From assembly GCA_030374805.1 (NCBI GenBank), contig JARGSG010000012.1, positions 186,001 through 250,000 on the forward strand: a stretch of 64,000 nt of DNA. Reading direction: 5' to 3'. How positions within the stretch are numbered: the first letter of the stretch is position 1; each line of letters opens with the position of its first letter. This DNA is from Gracilaria gracilis (Eukaryota; Rhodophyta; Florideophyceae; Gracilariales; Gracilariaceae). Under the pieces are notes generated by a model, which was not told the DNA's origin, did not search any database, and saw nothing but the letters and a program-made list of their open reading frames with translations. Positions 53,545 through 63,396 of the stretch are shown piece by piece. A program made the translations under genes and the position numbers.

Positions 53545-55584
53545 CTAATAGCCTTCCTCGCGGCGTTGGTGATAATAAGCCTCCCGTATGGCCAATAGTT
53601 TCTTGTTTAGGTCCGGCGGGAGCAACGGACAGCAGATGGGCTCGCGTGAGAGGCAAATCCGACACGGTCTATCTGGTGCCTGCCCGTGGGATTGCTGCAC
53701 ACGAAAGCTGGCAGGGCTCGGGTATGACCAAACGGACTGACCAGGCGTTGAAGCCGAGGGTGTTGTGGGGGGCGAGGGCATGGAGGACGCGCGGGACACC
53801 GCGAGGACATGTTTCTCGTCTTCATCCGATACGGAATAGGTCGATTCCGACGGGATATCGATACTGTCAACCTTCCGGACGGTACGAGAAGACTCTTTCC
53901 GAGCGGTCGGCTTTTGAGTATCGACCCGGACGGACTGTCGACCTGAGGTACGATGGGTGTCTCCGTACGATTTCGCGTAACGGGCAAGTGCGTCATATCC
54001 GATATTGGGATGCGAGGTGAGGTGAATCCTCACATTTGACCGTATGGCGGGAAGGATTCCTTCGACGAAGATCCCCTTCAAATTCCGATCGGGTAAAAAC
54101 GTTCCCACAGCGCAGCGCTTTCATCCCGAGTTTCTGGGCGAATTCCGTTTCGGATATGCCAGACGCTTGGCGGTAGAGGGTGACCTCTGCGGCCGGGTCT
54201 ACAATGCTCTCATCCGTTGCGTACATGGTCAACAAAAAGTTGATTACCTCTTCGTACGTGTGGAGAGACTCATCCCGAGTACGGTCGACAGCGCCAGACT
54301 CACCTTCGAGCCGAGACTGAACCAGAGCATGCGGCGGTCCGCTCAGTTAAAACTGCAAACATCAGAGGGCTGCCCCTTCAGTGAGTCCGTTATGGTTGCA
54401 AGCGGTTTTAAACCGTTGTAAGATATTGAGAACCGATATCGGATCTGTCTCGGAAAAGTAACTATGCTTCATCTGGACATTCAATTTGTTTTGGTAGCGT
54501 GCAAACTTGCGCGCCACCCGCGAATTTTACGTCTGGCTCCTCCCGAGCAACCTGTACGTACGGTAGTTCACCACTTTGGCGAAATTTTCGTTCAAGGGCC
54601 TGGTGCGTTTTAGCATCGACCTTTCCGAACGAGAACGATACCGATCGGACTTCCCCCTCCGTCGAGGGCTGCGGGAGTGTCGATCGACCTCCGAATCCGT
54701 GCGGTCGTCATCCGACGATGACTCCCAAGAGTCCGAGTCCGTCCTGGCTGATCATTGCCTTCTCTGGTGGCAGCGATCCTTCCGTTTGCGGGGCCCGTCA
54801 TCCGAATTGGAACTTCCGCTCGGTCTACCGCCTCTGCGGCGGCGATTCTTTTTCTCGTCGGAGAAATCTCCTGAGCTTCCGTTCGGATCGTCCTGCGGGT
54901 TGACTGGCGGGAGGTACACTCCGGTCGGACCCCTCGCTGGGCCCTTCTTCAGTTCCGGTCGGTATTGCCTCTCGCCGCTAGCGGGGGCATTGTCCATACG
55001 GCCAATAAATGATTTGGGTGGGTGGGTCCGTAGCTGAGCTACCAGTGCGGTCAGTGTACTGTTAGAGCTGACGTTGCAGGTTCCGAACGGTCTGTTTTCA
55101 GGATATTCCTCACCATGTCGTGTACGATCGGTGGAATATCCTGGTACAGAAGCGCCGGGATTCAGTCCTTGAGGTACGTCTCCACTGCCATGGGGAAGTG
55201 GACCTCAATTTCCGTTCGGAGACTCTGCAGGCTTTAGGGAGTGATCTCTGCCCAGAGTTCCCGTGCGGTAGTCCGTTCGGTAAGGAGTGGCGACGCGGGG
55301 CCAGCTTCGCCCCGCGGCGTCTTCTCCGTTCCTGGAAAAGGGGCGAGGGCAATTGCCTCGTTCTCGTTCCGTACGGACTTTAACCGGTAACGTGCGGAGC
55401 CGTCTCAAAGAATCCGTTCGGGCTCATCTGAAGGCGTGAAGTAGGCCGTCGCGTTACTTCGGGTGCTCCGGCGGCCAACCGATGCGGCATCCGAAGCGGC
55501 ACGAATTGCGACCGGTACGGACTTTGCGGAGTCTTTTTCGACCAAAGACCCTTCACCCATTTCTCCGTGCGGACGATGACTCAT
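53545..55584 (-). pseudogene. Gag of gypsy B
   Basis: ATG at 55584 (MSHRPHGEMGEGSLVEKD) shortly after the primer site. The frame is broken repeatedly (stop at 55407-55405, shifts to about 54600). A charged Ser/Arg/Asp region (about 54990-54620) precedes RPLNENFAKVVNYRTYRL, similar in position and sense to a gag segment of A. The capsid part near 54235-53990 (LYRQASGISETEFAQKLG, then DRNLKGIFVEGILPAI) spans a frameshift near 54108. A zinc-knuckle relic CRICLSREPICC lies near 53660-53625 without its His. Confidence 0.65.
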
Positions 55585-55641
55585 ATTGTACGTATCGGTT
55601 CCACGATCGACTCTGCTGCCCCGTACGGTCTCGAATTCCAC

Positions 55642-55659
55642 TTCTAGGTCGCGAGACCA
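55642..55659 (-). other. Candidate primer-binding site of gypsy B
   Basis: The minus strand reads TGGTCTCGCGACCTAGAA three bases after the LTR end. It differs from the site in A at two of 18 positions. Confidence 0.55.
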
Positions 55660-55662
55660 AAG

Positions 55663-55986
55663 TGGTATGATGCACAAAAAGGAGAGAGTCCGAAGCGGTC
55701 TTGAGACGGAAGCGGCGGCAGCGTACATTCTTGTGACTGAAATGAATCTAAACGGAGAGAAGGAGCGGAAGCACCGGGCGGTCGAGGGGAGAGTGGACGA
55801 CTGGTATCACCAGGCACGTGCAAAAACGTGCGGAAGGGCACGAAAGGTCTGAGAAACCCAATAAAGAAGTAGCCGTGCGGTCTATCGTGAGTGCAAACTA
55901 ACGAAGAAGACGTTCGGCAGAAGATACATGTTGTTTACGATTGGGGCCTCGGGAGATCCGAGCTGCAACTAAATATCGGGTCTAAA
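55663..55986 (-). repeat. 5' LTR of gypsy B, inner part
   Basis: First 322 bp of the LTR in plus-strand order, ending ATCGGGTCTA just before copia H. It aligns with 45790-46112. The rest of this LTR is at 62408-62637. Confidence 0.88.
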
Positions 55987-56268
55987 TGTGGTAACCAGTG
56001 CAAAATTATTAGCCTCCACGTCGGGAGGCTGATAATTAAATGCAGCTGTGTGGCCACGCAGCTTTCGGACTGACAGTTGCGTGGCCTTCTAGATAGTAGA
56101 TTGCATTGCGCGTTTCCTATTCAGTAAACGCGCAATGTCTATAAAAGCGGGGTGAGCCGAGGAGCTCGGCTTCTCCTCGGTTCATCATCCTCATCACCTA
56201 ACACCTATCTACATTCTTCCTCGCGCGCTCCCTTCCCTGCTGGCACTAACTTTCCTATTTCTACCACA
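55987..56268 (+). repeat. 5' LTR of copia H, with four hairpins and a TATA box
   Basis: TGTGGTAACC...CTACCACA, 282 bp. Inverted repeats in succession at 56004-56036, 56052-56086, 56103-56137 and 56156-56182, with TATAAAAG at 56140-56147 between the third and fourth. The same four occur in the 3' LTR. They fill nearly all of U3. Confidence 0.88.
56140..56147 (+). promoter_or_regulatory. TATA box of copia H
   Basis: TATAAAAG follows directly on a GC-rich hairpin and is kept at 62279-62286 in the 3' LTR. The transcript probably starts about 30 bases downstream, near the fourth hairpin. Confidence 0.6.
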
Positions 56269-56286
56269 TTCGCGAATTAGGTAACC

Positions 56287-57366
56287 ATGAACAAACAAGG
56301 TATGTTTACTTATTCTTAATTTAAATCCAAATTTATTTTTCTATTCTATTCCTTCTAGATTAAATGGGTCTTGAGACCAATGAATCTTAATTTAGGTGTC
56401 TTAGAATAGAAATAATCTATTTCCGTAAATAGAGTACCCAAAACCGGTGATAAATTTCTGTCTAAATTTGCCAACATTGGCTGAGGCACAGCACCAGGAA
56501 ACAAACTAATTTTTTTACTTTTCGGTGCAGTCATCTTGCCGACCACAACACGTATACGTGGCAGACGTGGACAAGCTGTGCCCGTGCACCTCGGGGTCGT
56601 CGTCGAAGACGTCACCCACGTGGACACGGAGCAGGTCACGCCGACCACCGCGGCTACCAAACCAAAGGTTACCGAACCACGCGGAAGCGCTGCGTCGGGC
56701 ACCCGCGCCCGTCAGCACCGCACCCGTGCCGCACCCATACACTACAGCAACCCGCCCCCATCCGCCCCCGAATATCTCGCTGCCGCCCCGACCGGACCGC
56801 GCTCCGCACCGCGTCCCTCGGCAGCCCCCGCAACGAGTCCCGCCTCAAGAGGACCGCGCACCGCATCCCGTCCTCCCGCATCCCCCATTCCCAACCGCCG
56901 CTCGATAGGATTACGCTCCGAACCGCGTCGCTCGAGTTCCTCTGCACCGACCGACAGCGCTGTAAGCCATAGCTCTGCGCCATCTCGGCCAGGCCCTTCT
57001 ACCGCACCAGCCCACCCGGATCCAATATCGGTGCCACGGGTTCAACGTGCCGAGAAGGCGAGACTGCAAATCCTCTCGGTCCGCAAGGAAAAAACTCTGC
57101 GCCAGCAGACAGCGAAAATTGCCAAGCCAAAAAATCGCTTCACACGTCACTGCAAGCTGTGTGACGTGTACAGCAATTCCGCTACCACGTGGCGTGCACA
57201 CAACAACAGAAAGGCGCACCGTCGCAACGTAGACAACACGCGTACGCCGCCACGCTGCAACGTGTGCAACCGTGATTTCGATTCCCACCGCCATCTGGAG
57301 AGCCATCTTCAAGGAAAAGCTCACCAAAAAGTGATTTCCTCTCAAAACACCCACTTTTTAAATTAG
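56287..57366 (+). CDS. U1-type C2H2 zinc-finger protein of copia H (two exons, intron 56300-56530)
   Basis: ATG at 56287, 18 bp after the LTR. Exon 1 is 56287-56299 (MNKQ plus one base); GTATGT starts an inferred intron at 56300, and TTTTACTTTTCGGTGCAG ends it at 56530. Splicing joins phase-correctly to the frame of exon 2 (56531-57366), which has no stop. Exon 2 encodes a long Pro/Ser/Ala/Arg-rich region, then two fingers: HCKLCDVYSNSATTWRAHN and RCNVCNRDFDSHRHLESHL, each Cys-X2-Cys-X12-His-X5-His as in matrin/U1-type fingers. Such fingers bind RNA or DNA-RNA. The protein stands where a nucleocapsid would be, and its frame is intact although the rest of the element is broken. Confidence 0.6.
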
Positions 57367-57440
57367 ATTGGCCCCTTGCTAGTTAAACACAGAACTTCTG
57401 CGTATCCCTCTCAATTGCTTGAGCAAGTTTTTTTAACACT

Positions 57441-59010
57441 ATGGTTGAGAGATTTGCCAACGATATCCGTCTTGACAATGTTGCCCAAAAAACATTGGCG
57501 GATCCCGTTCGTAGTTATGACCTCACTGACCCAGACGTCCGAGGTCAGGATTTTTTGAATATTTTTAAAACAGATTATCCCCCCGATCTTCTGTTCCATT
57601 TCAACATTTCTACAAACTTCGCCCTTCTGCGTCTACTTCTCAACTTCCTCCGAGACCGAGATGTGGAAATCCGAACCCATGAACCCAACTATCTTCTGTT
57701 CAACTTGGCCGTGACAATTTTTGACACGGAAAGTGAACTTGAAGAATACTCCGGCAGGATCATCCTACTTCGGCAAGCATTGGACAGTGACTCCCACCCT
57801 GGAGTTTCACACACGTCTAAAGATACGCTCCCTAGGATCGCGAACCACAACCGTGGGGGAGGCAACACCGAGTCTGAGCAAGGTTCGAGTCAACCAGGAG
57901 CAAACATAACTAGGACATTCGAACGGAAGTACGCCGCCCGAAGAATTTCAAAAAGATTCAAGGACGACTCCAACAAGTTTTCAGGAGACCTAAATCAATG
58001 TTGGCAGGAATACGTAGACGAATTCACCGCCACGGCCGAGGAATACGAAATTCCGGAGACCTACTGGGTGAAGTTCATGCGACACTTCCCAACGGGAAAG
58101 GCGAAACGTCACTTTCTGACACACGATCTACCAAACCCCAAAACGTTCGACGAAGCATGTGTTAAAATGAGGACAATCTACGATTCCGTCGGTCGCCGAA
58201 AACGTGCCGAAAAGTCGTTAGTAACCTTCGCATAGACCAATTTTTGTCGGAATGCACTACCGTCCCCGAGGCCCTTACTCTTCTGGACGAAAAAATCTCC
58301 ACCCTTACCCCACAATGCCCTACCTACAGCCGCTCTGATCAACACAAGATCACATACCTCCGAAAGGCTGAGGTAGGACATCGATTTTCCCGAGATGCCA
58401 TACATCGCCTCGATACGGACAGCTTTCCGTATCAGGAATTTTCACCCAACTGGACTCCTGCGCTCAACTTAAAGTCGAAGAAGAACAAAACCCTTCAAAA
58501 AGGTCCTCGAAACCCGGTTTCCCCTCGAATTCCAAAGATACCTTCTTCACTCGGTACGGACACCCAGTCCAGTCGTCATCTTCTAGGCACAAAAATAAAT
58601 CGGAAATTACCTGCTTCAACTGCGGAGAACCTAACCACACCGTAAGAAATTGCAAACACCCACGCAATCTTGCGAATATCTCAGCTAGTGGAGTCCAATA
58701 CTACGAAAAGAAACGCTTCGGCCATAACCAAAACAAGGCCCTCAAGCAAGTTCTATTCGAACTCTGCGAACAGTGGAACCAATCCTCCGACTCGGAGCCA
58801 AAAGACGCAAGTACGTTTTTCAACACTACTTTACAGAACCAAGGCAACGAAACCCCAAAGAAAGCTACGAACTCCGACAACAACGCGCCGGAGGAAGTCG
58901 TAAACAACTTCTTCGAGTCGCTTAACCTTCACGCGACCGATAACCATTTGGATTTTAAGACGGGAACTCTGTTGCCTTTCGCAATAGAATTCCGACCCTA
59001 TTCCTCAAAG
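57441..59010 (+). pseudogene. Gag of copia H
   Basis: ATG at 57441 starts a 264-codon frame with a capsid-like core (KRFKDDSNKFSGDLNQCWQE, then FMRHFPTGKAKRHFL). A shift near 58225 moves on to RIDQFLSECTTVPEALTLL and KITYLRKAEVGHRF; a second near 58560 leads to the zinc knuckle CFNCGEPNHTVRNC (about 58608-58650) and a long acidic tail to about 59010. It packages element RNA in known copia elements. Confidence 0.75.
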
Positions 59011-59306
59011 TAGCACGTACGATAGCTGGTAAACGTAGTGGTAGAAATAAGTACAAAAAGCCACCGATAGAAATTCTTGCTTGCGATGATTCAACCATCG
59101 CGGACAAGCCCCCCACGGAGCATTTCAATTGCGCATGCTTGGACACTGGAGCCCAACGAAGCATCATTGGACTACAGCAGGCCCGCGCCTACAGTTGAAA
59201 TCCGCTTTTAGCACCACAAGTCGCGCCTGAGATACCGTCTCGGTAACACAATTTTCAAGCCGATTGGTAACATTCCAATCCGAATAAACGCCCCAACGGA
59301 CGTATC
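59011..59306 (+). pseudogene. Protease of copia H
   Basis: FNCACLDTGAQRSIIGL at about 59125-59175 is the retropepsin site, with intact Asp-Thr-Gly. Stops follow within about 40 codons, at least two before 59250. SVDVMDANIPLLLGINFMD just after 59307 is the distal part of the same fold in another phase. Confidence 0.7.
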
Positions 59307-60914
59307 TTGAAGTTCTCCGTTGATGTCATGGACGCCAACATTCCCCTTCTTCTTGGCATCAACTTCATGGACCACGAGAAAATCTATGTCAACAATATTA
59401 TTAACCAACTGGTTTGCCCCAGAGGCTGGAATATGCCAATCACACGAAAGTTTGGTCAGCTCTACCTCGATTGGAACGAATTTATTGACATCAGTTCCAC
59501 GAAAGCGGAAATCCGGAAACGTTATCTTCATTTTTACCGCCCCTCAACCGGAAAACTCTTTAATGTGATCAAAAAGGCCCAACCCGAAGACGCCAACAAG
59601 GCCACAAGAGAGTTACTAGAAGCAGTCACCAAAGCTTGCAAAACTTGTCAGCGTTTCACCCCGAAACCCCAAAGCTTTCAAGTATCATTTCCCCACGGCG
59701 TCGAGCTCAACCGAGAGTTATCTCTAGATCTAATGTTCATTAATCAAAGAGCCATACTACACGTCGTCGATCTTCAAACGCACTTCAGCGCTGCCGTTTT
59801 TGTCAGTGGCCAATCCCTCGATTCTGTCTGGAACGCATTCCTTGAGTGCTGGACAACAATTTACACCGGTTTTCCTGACTTCATTCGCTGCAACCAGGGC
59901 TCGGTCTTCACCTCCCCACGTTGGCAGACTCTTATGGAATAGAACGGTGTCAAATCTTTCTTCCCGGGGATCGAAAGCCACAACTCACTTGGTTCCGGAG
60001 AGAGATACCACGACCCCCTTCGCAGAATCTACACTAAGATTCGAAACGAACATCCTAACGTAGACTTTAGAAAAGCAATTAACCTTGCTGTCAATGCTAT
60101 GAACGACACCATGAACCCAGGAGGGCTCGCCACTTCGCTACTGGTGTTGGAAGTACTTCCTCGTTTCTCTGGCGTCGCATCTAAGCTGCCAGACCAGCAC
60201 GCATGCATGGAAGCGTTGAAGCTAGCTCGCCACAAAATGGAGACTATCTCTAATGAACTTAGACTCCGTACCGCATTGAACCGTAGAATCCCTGCGGTCA
60301 CCAAAATCGACTTTACAGTTGGTCAAAAAGTTCTTGTGTATCTTGAAGACGTTATACCTCTTTGGACCGGACCGGACAAGATCACAAAGACTGACAACAA
60401 ACAAATATTCATCGATCGCAATGGCTCCGAAGTCCAACACAACGTCACTCAAATCAACCCCTACATCGACGACAACAGTTTTGAAACAGAGATTCAATTA
60501 CCTTCCTATAACGACCTACTCCAATCGTTTTTCTCCAGTTTTAGCTCTCCAGAAGAGTTTCCAATCCATATTACGGAAATTCTCCAACCTAGCGATTCCC
60601 GAAAGCATCTTCCACAGTTTGACGTGGCAAGAAAGAAAGAGATCGAGGGTTTGCACAAAAGGGAAACTTGGAAAACGGTCAAGATTGAAGACATCCCACC
60701 GAACGCCAATATGCTCGGAGGACGTTTCGCTCTTAGTATGAAGAACAAAGAGACACCTGAGGAGCTTTACAAAGCTCGATTCATCGCCCAAGGATATCGG
60801 GATAAGGACAAAAAATCCTTATTCATCATTCGACAACTAATAGAAAGTGTTCAATTAGAACTATTCGCAGTTTATCCACCATTTTTGGTTTTAGAATCTG
60901 GAGCCACGACGTAA
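59307..60914 (+). pseudogene. Integrase and start of RT of copia H
   Basis: One phase with one in-frame TAG (59940-59942). Zinc site: CKTCQRF. Core: ELSLDLMFINQRAIL has the first Asp; FIRCNQGSVFTS has Asn where the second Asp is expected; after the stop SHNSLGSGERYHDPLRRIY has the Glu. RT begins after about 60560 (ARKKEIEGLHKRETW, then FALSMKNKETPEELYKARF). A shift near 60825 ends useful coding in this phase, and RT continues in another. Confidence 0.8.
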
Positions 60915-62088
60915 GCCAGGCATACTTACAAAGCAACGAGAAATTGGAGAGAGAAGTATATTTAGAACCATCAGCAGACTTCAAAATGCCCCCAAACATT
61001 GCTTTAAAGCTGCTGAAACCTCTCTACGGCCTCCAGGACTCCGGAGACTATTGGAACAGAACTATGTTGGAACATGTAAAGGATGAACTCGAAATGGCAC
61101 AGGCTCAATCCGATATCTCACTCTTCTACAGAAAATTCGACAAGAAACCTGGTGGAATGATTGGAACCTACGTCGATGATTCACTCCTATCTGGAAACGA
61201 GAAATTTCTCGAACTCACAAACAAATCACTCAAACGTTTCGAATCTAGAGCCAGAGAATTTGATAACTTCAAGTTCCCAGGAATGAACATCAAAACAGAA
61301 CCAAATGGGTTCACCACAAGTCAAAAAGAATATGTGGATAAATTGAAAACACTGCCAGACGACAGTTTTGCATCATTTAGATAGCTTAGAGCCAAATTAG
61401 CTTGGATATGTAACTCACGCCTAGACATCTGCTTCATTATGAACAAACTCTCGCAAGTAACCGAAGAAATGTTTCAGAAAAAACCCAAGGACTATGGAAA
61501 ACTAATTAACAAGTCGGTTTCTTATCTCAAAGGCACGAGCAACAAAATGCTCTCTTGCAGGAAACTTGACTTCGACAGTCTTTGCCTCAGGGTCTACGCT
61601 GACTCATCATTTGCCAATAATGGAGACTTTACTTCACAGCTCGGTTACATAGTGCTTCTCACCGACAAGCACGATAACTACAACGTTCTTCATTATGCAA
61701 GTTATAAGATTAGAAGAGTCGTTAGAAGCGTACTGGGAGGAGAGGTCTACGCCTTCGCAGACGCCTTTGATTTTGCCTTCACTTTGAAAACGGACATAGA
61801 GGAAATGATTGGTAAGGACTTGGAGTGGCGTATGTTCACCGACTCGAAGAGTTGTTCGACGTTATAACCAAGTCTTCTATTACCGCAGAACGAAGATTGA
61901 TGATTGACATTGCCGTTGTTCGAGAGGGCTTCGAATCAAAGTGCATTTGTGAGGTTGGGTTTTTGTGCTCAGAATATAATCCCGCGGACGTTTTCACAAA
62001 ACTCACGGGAAATCATGTTTTGGATACGATAACGCAAGATAACAAAGTTGTCCATCCTACGGAACAATGGGTAGTTAGGAATCTATAG
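60825..62088 (+). pseudogene. Reverse transcriptase and RNase H of copia H
   Basis: RT continues FGFRIWSHDVSQAYLQSNEK, KLLKPLYGLQDSGDYW, and the catalytic YVDD in GTYVDDSLLSGN (61166-61201). An in-frame TAG at 61382-61384 is crossed by LRAKLAWICNSRLDICF. RNase H: YADSSFANNGDF, GGEVYAFADAFDFA, MFTDSKSC, then a shift near 61855 to FDVITKSSITAERRLMID and YNPADVFTKLTG. RT and RNase H active residues are kept. Confidence 0.85.
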
Positions 62089-62111
62089 TACGCATCGTCT
62101 CTTAGGACTTT

Positions 62112-62126
62112 AGAAAGAGATCGAGT
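62112..62126 (+). other. Polypurine tract of copia H
   Basis: TAGAAAGAGATCGAG directly before the 3' LTR start TGTGGTAAC. Confidence 0.5.
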
Positions 62127-62407
62127 GTGGTAACAAGTGCAAAATTATCAGCCTCCACGTCGGGAGGCTGATAATTAAATGCAGCTGTATGGCCACGCAA
62201 TTGTCGGACTGACAGTTGCGTGGCCTTCTAGATAGTAGAGGGCATTGCGCGTTTCCCATTCAGGAAACGCGCAATGCCTATAAAAGCGGGGTGAACCGAG
62301 GAGTTCGGCTTCTCCTCGGTTCATCATCCTCATCACCCAACACTTATCTACATTCTTCCTCGCGCGCTCCCTTCCCCGCGCGCACGAACTTTCCTATTTC
62401 TGCCACA
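62127..62407 (+). repeat. 3' LTR of copia H
   Basis: 281 bp matching 55987-56268. The third hairpin is perfect here: 16-bp arms at 62241-62256 (GGCATTGCGCGTTTCC) and 62263-62278, next to TATAAAAG at 62279. Confidence 0.88.
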
Positions 62408-62637
62408 CTAGGCCCCCTACTGACTACTGTACGATCGGTCTAGTTTGCGTTGTCACCACCCAGCACCACACAACTTTTACACGTGTCCAACTTGTACGCT
62501 GAGCCAACCCGTCCGGCACTCGATCACTAACTTGTACACGTGGCGGTGCCACTGCACCGGCCAACCGTGTACTACCCCTTTGTACGTGAACGGCCAATTG
62601 CATACACTGCACCCCAACTCGGGCCCACTATACTACA
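62408..62637 (-). repeat. 5' LTR of gypsy B, outer part
   Basis: Continues the LTR interrupted at 55986: CCCCCTACTGACTACTGTAC ... ACTATACTACA, aligned with 46113-46337. The sequence after it, GGTTGAATTAAG, is unrelated to the internal side of the other LTR and marks the outer end of B. Confidence 0.88.
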
Positions 62638-63234
62638 GGTTGAATTAAGTAGCGGTTGCCATAAAGAGTAGATTTTTCCATAAAGAGTAGATTATGTAAG
62701 GGTTTCATGTTGGAGAAATTATTCTTTACAAAAGATGGATATAACGACATTGTGAAACTGTTTCGCGATTAAAGTTGGTCGCGAAATAGAAGTAGGTCTA
62801 ATTCTTATGTAGTTCCAAAAGCAAGAACGGATTGTAGTGCATTAATTTTAAGAGGCGTCTGGTTCAGTGTGCAAGAAAAATGATATTGCCTAGACAATTA
62901 CGCCGTTTGCACGTGCGTAGTTGATGTGTAGTCATATGCGGGCAAAGAACGGCCAATGTAGCTTAGAAAAAAAATATCTGCCTTACAGTAGATAAAATTG
63001 AGATTGGCAAATGTAGTTCATCGTAATCCACACTTTTTGTACAAAGAAAAAGTAAACGGAAGAAAATAAAGTAAAATTTCTCTACTTTGCCCTAGTTTAA
63101 TCGTTTTGCTGAGTCACAGCAGAGTCTACAGATTTGCGAGCCTATTGGGTTCGTCCGAAAATCCCAAGAGTTCCAAACGCCAAGTTGACGAGCAAATCAA
63201 AATCGCGCACGTAGACGTTCTAGTTGCCGGAGAC
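62638..63234. other. No gene recognised; AT-rich flank
   Basis: Contains a short direct repeat CCATAAAGAGTAGATT at about 62659-62674 and 62678-62693, and a small TTTCGCGA/TCGCGAAA inverted pair near 62761-62787. No coding motif. Confidence 0.4.
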
Positions 63235-63277
63235 TTGGCGTCTAGACGGGGTCAGCGGCACCCCGTCCAGACGCCAA
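63235..63277. repeat. 18-bp inverted repeat (hairpin)
   Basis: TTGGCGTCTAGACGGGGT at 63235-63252 and ACCCCGTCCAGACGCCAA at 63260-63277, seven-base loop, one mismatch that still pairs as G-U in RNA. It lies 120 bp before the PIF-like transposase start. Confidence 0.8.
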
Positions 63278-63396
63278 CTTCTGGCAGCAAGGAGCTTTCG
63301 TGTAAGTGAAACGCATCTTTATTTCCGAAACGCATAACAACATGCAAAGCCTTTGGACAAGCTTTCACTCCTGCTCTCACAATACAACTTTACGTC

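Larger units (their letters stand above)
55987..62407 (+). mobile_element. Ty1/copia LTR retrotransposon H, full length
   Basis: 6.42 kb element inserted in LTR B. Order: LTR, zinc-finger ORF with a candidate intron, gag with zinc knuckle, protease, integrase, RT, RNase H, LTR. Integrase before RT defines Ty1/copia. LTRs differ at about 20 of 281 positions (~7%). Flanks CTAAA (55982-55986) and CTAGG (62408-62412) share three bases; the intact LTR B has CTAGC at this point, so the duplication has probably mutated. Confidence 0.88.
45790..62637 (-). mobile_element. Ty3/gypsy LTR retrotransposon B, full length, with copia H nested in its 5' LTR
   Basis: Minus-strand element: 5' LTR (62637-62408 and 55986-55663, split by H), primer site, gag, protease, RT, RNase H, integrase, chromodomain, antisense ORF region, polypurine tract and 3' LTR (46337-45790). 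LTRs differ at about 25 of the first 323 positions by my count (~8%), so it is older than A. The coding frames contain many stops. The exact palindrome class CCG-N2-CGG occurs about 60 times across LTRs, coding and untranslated parts. Confidence 0.88.
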
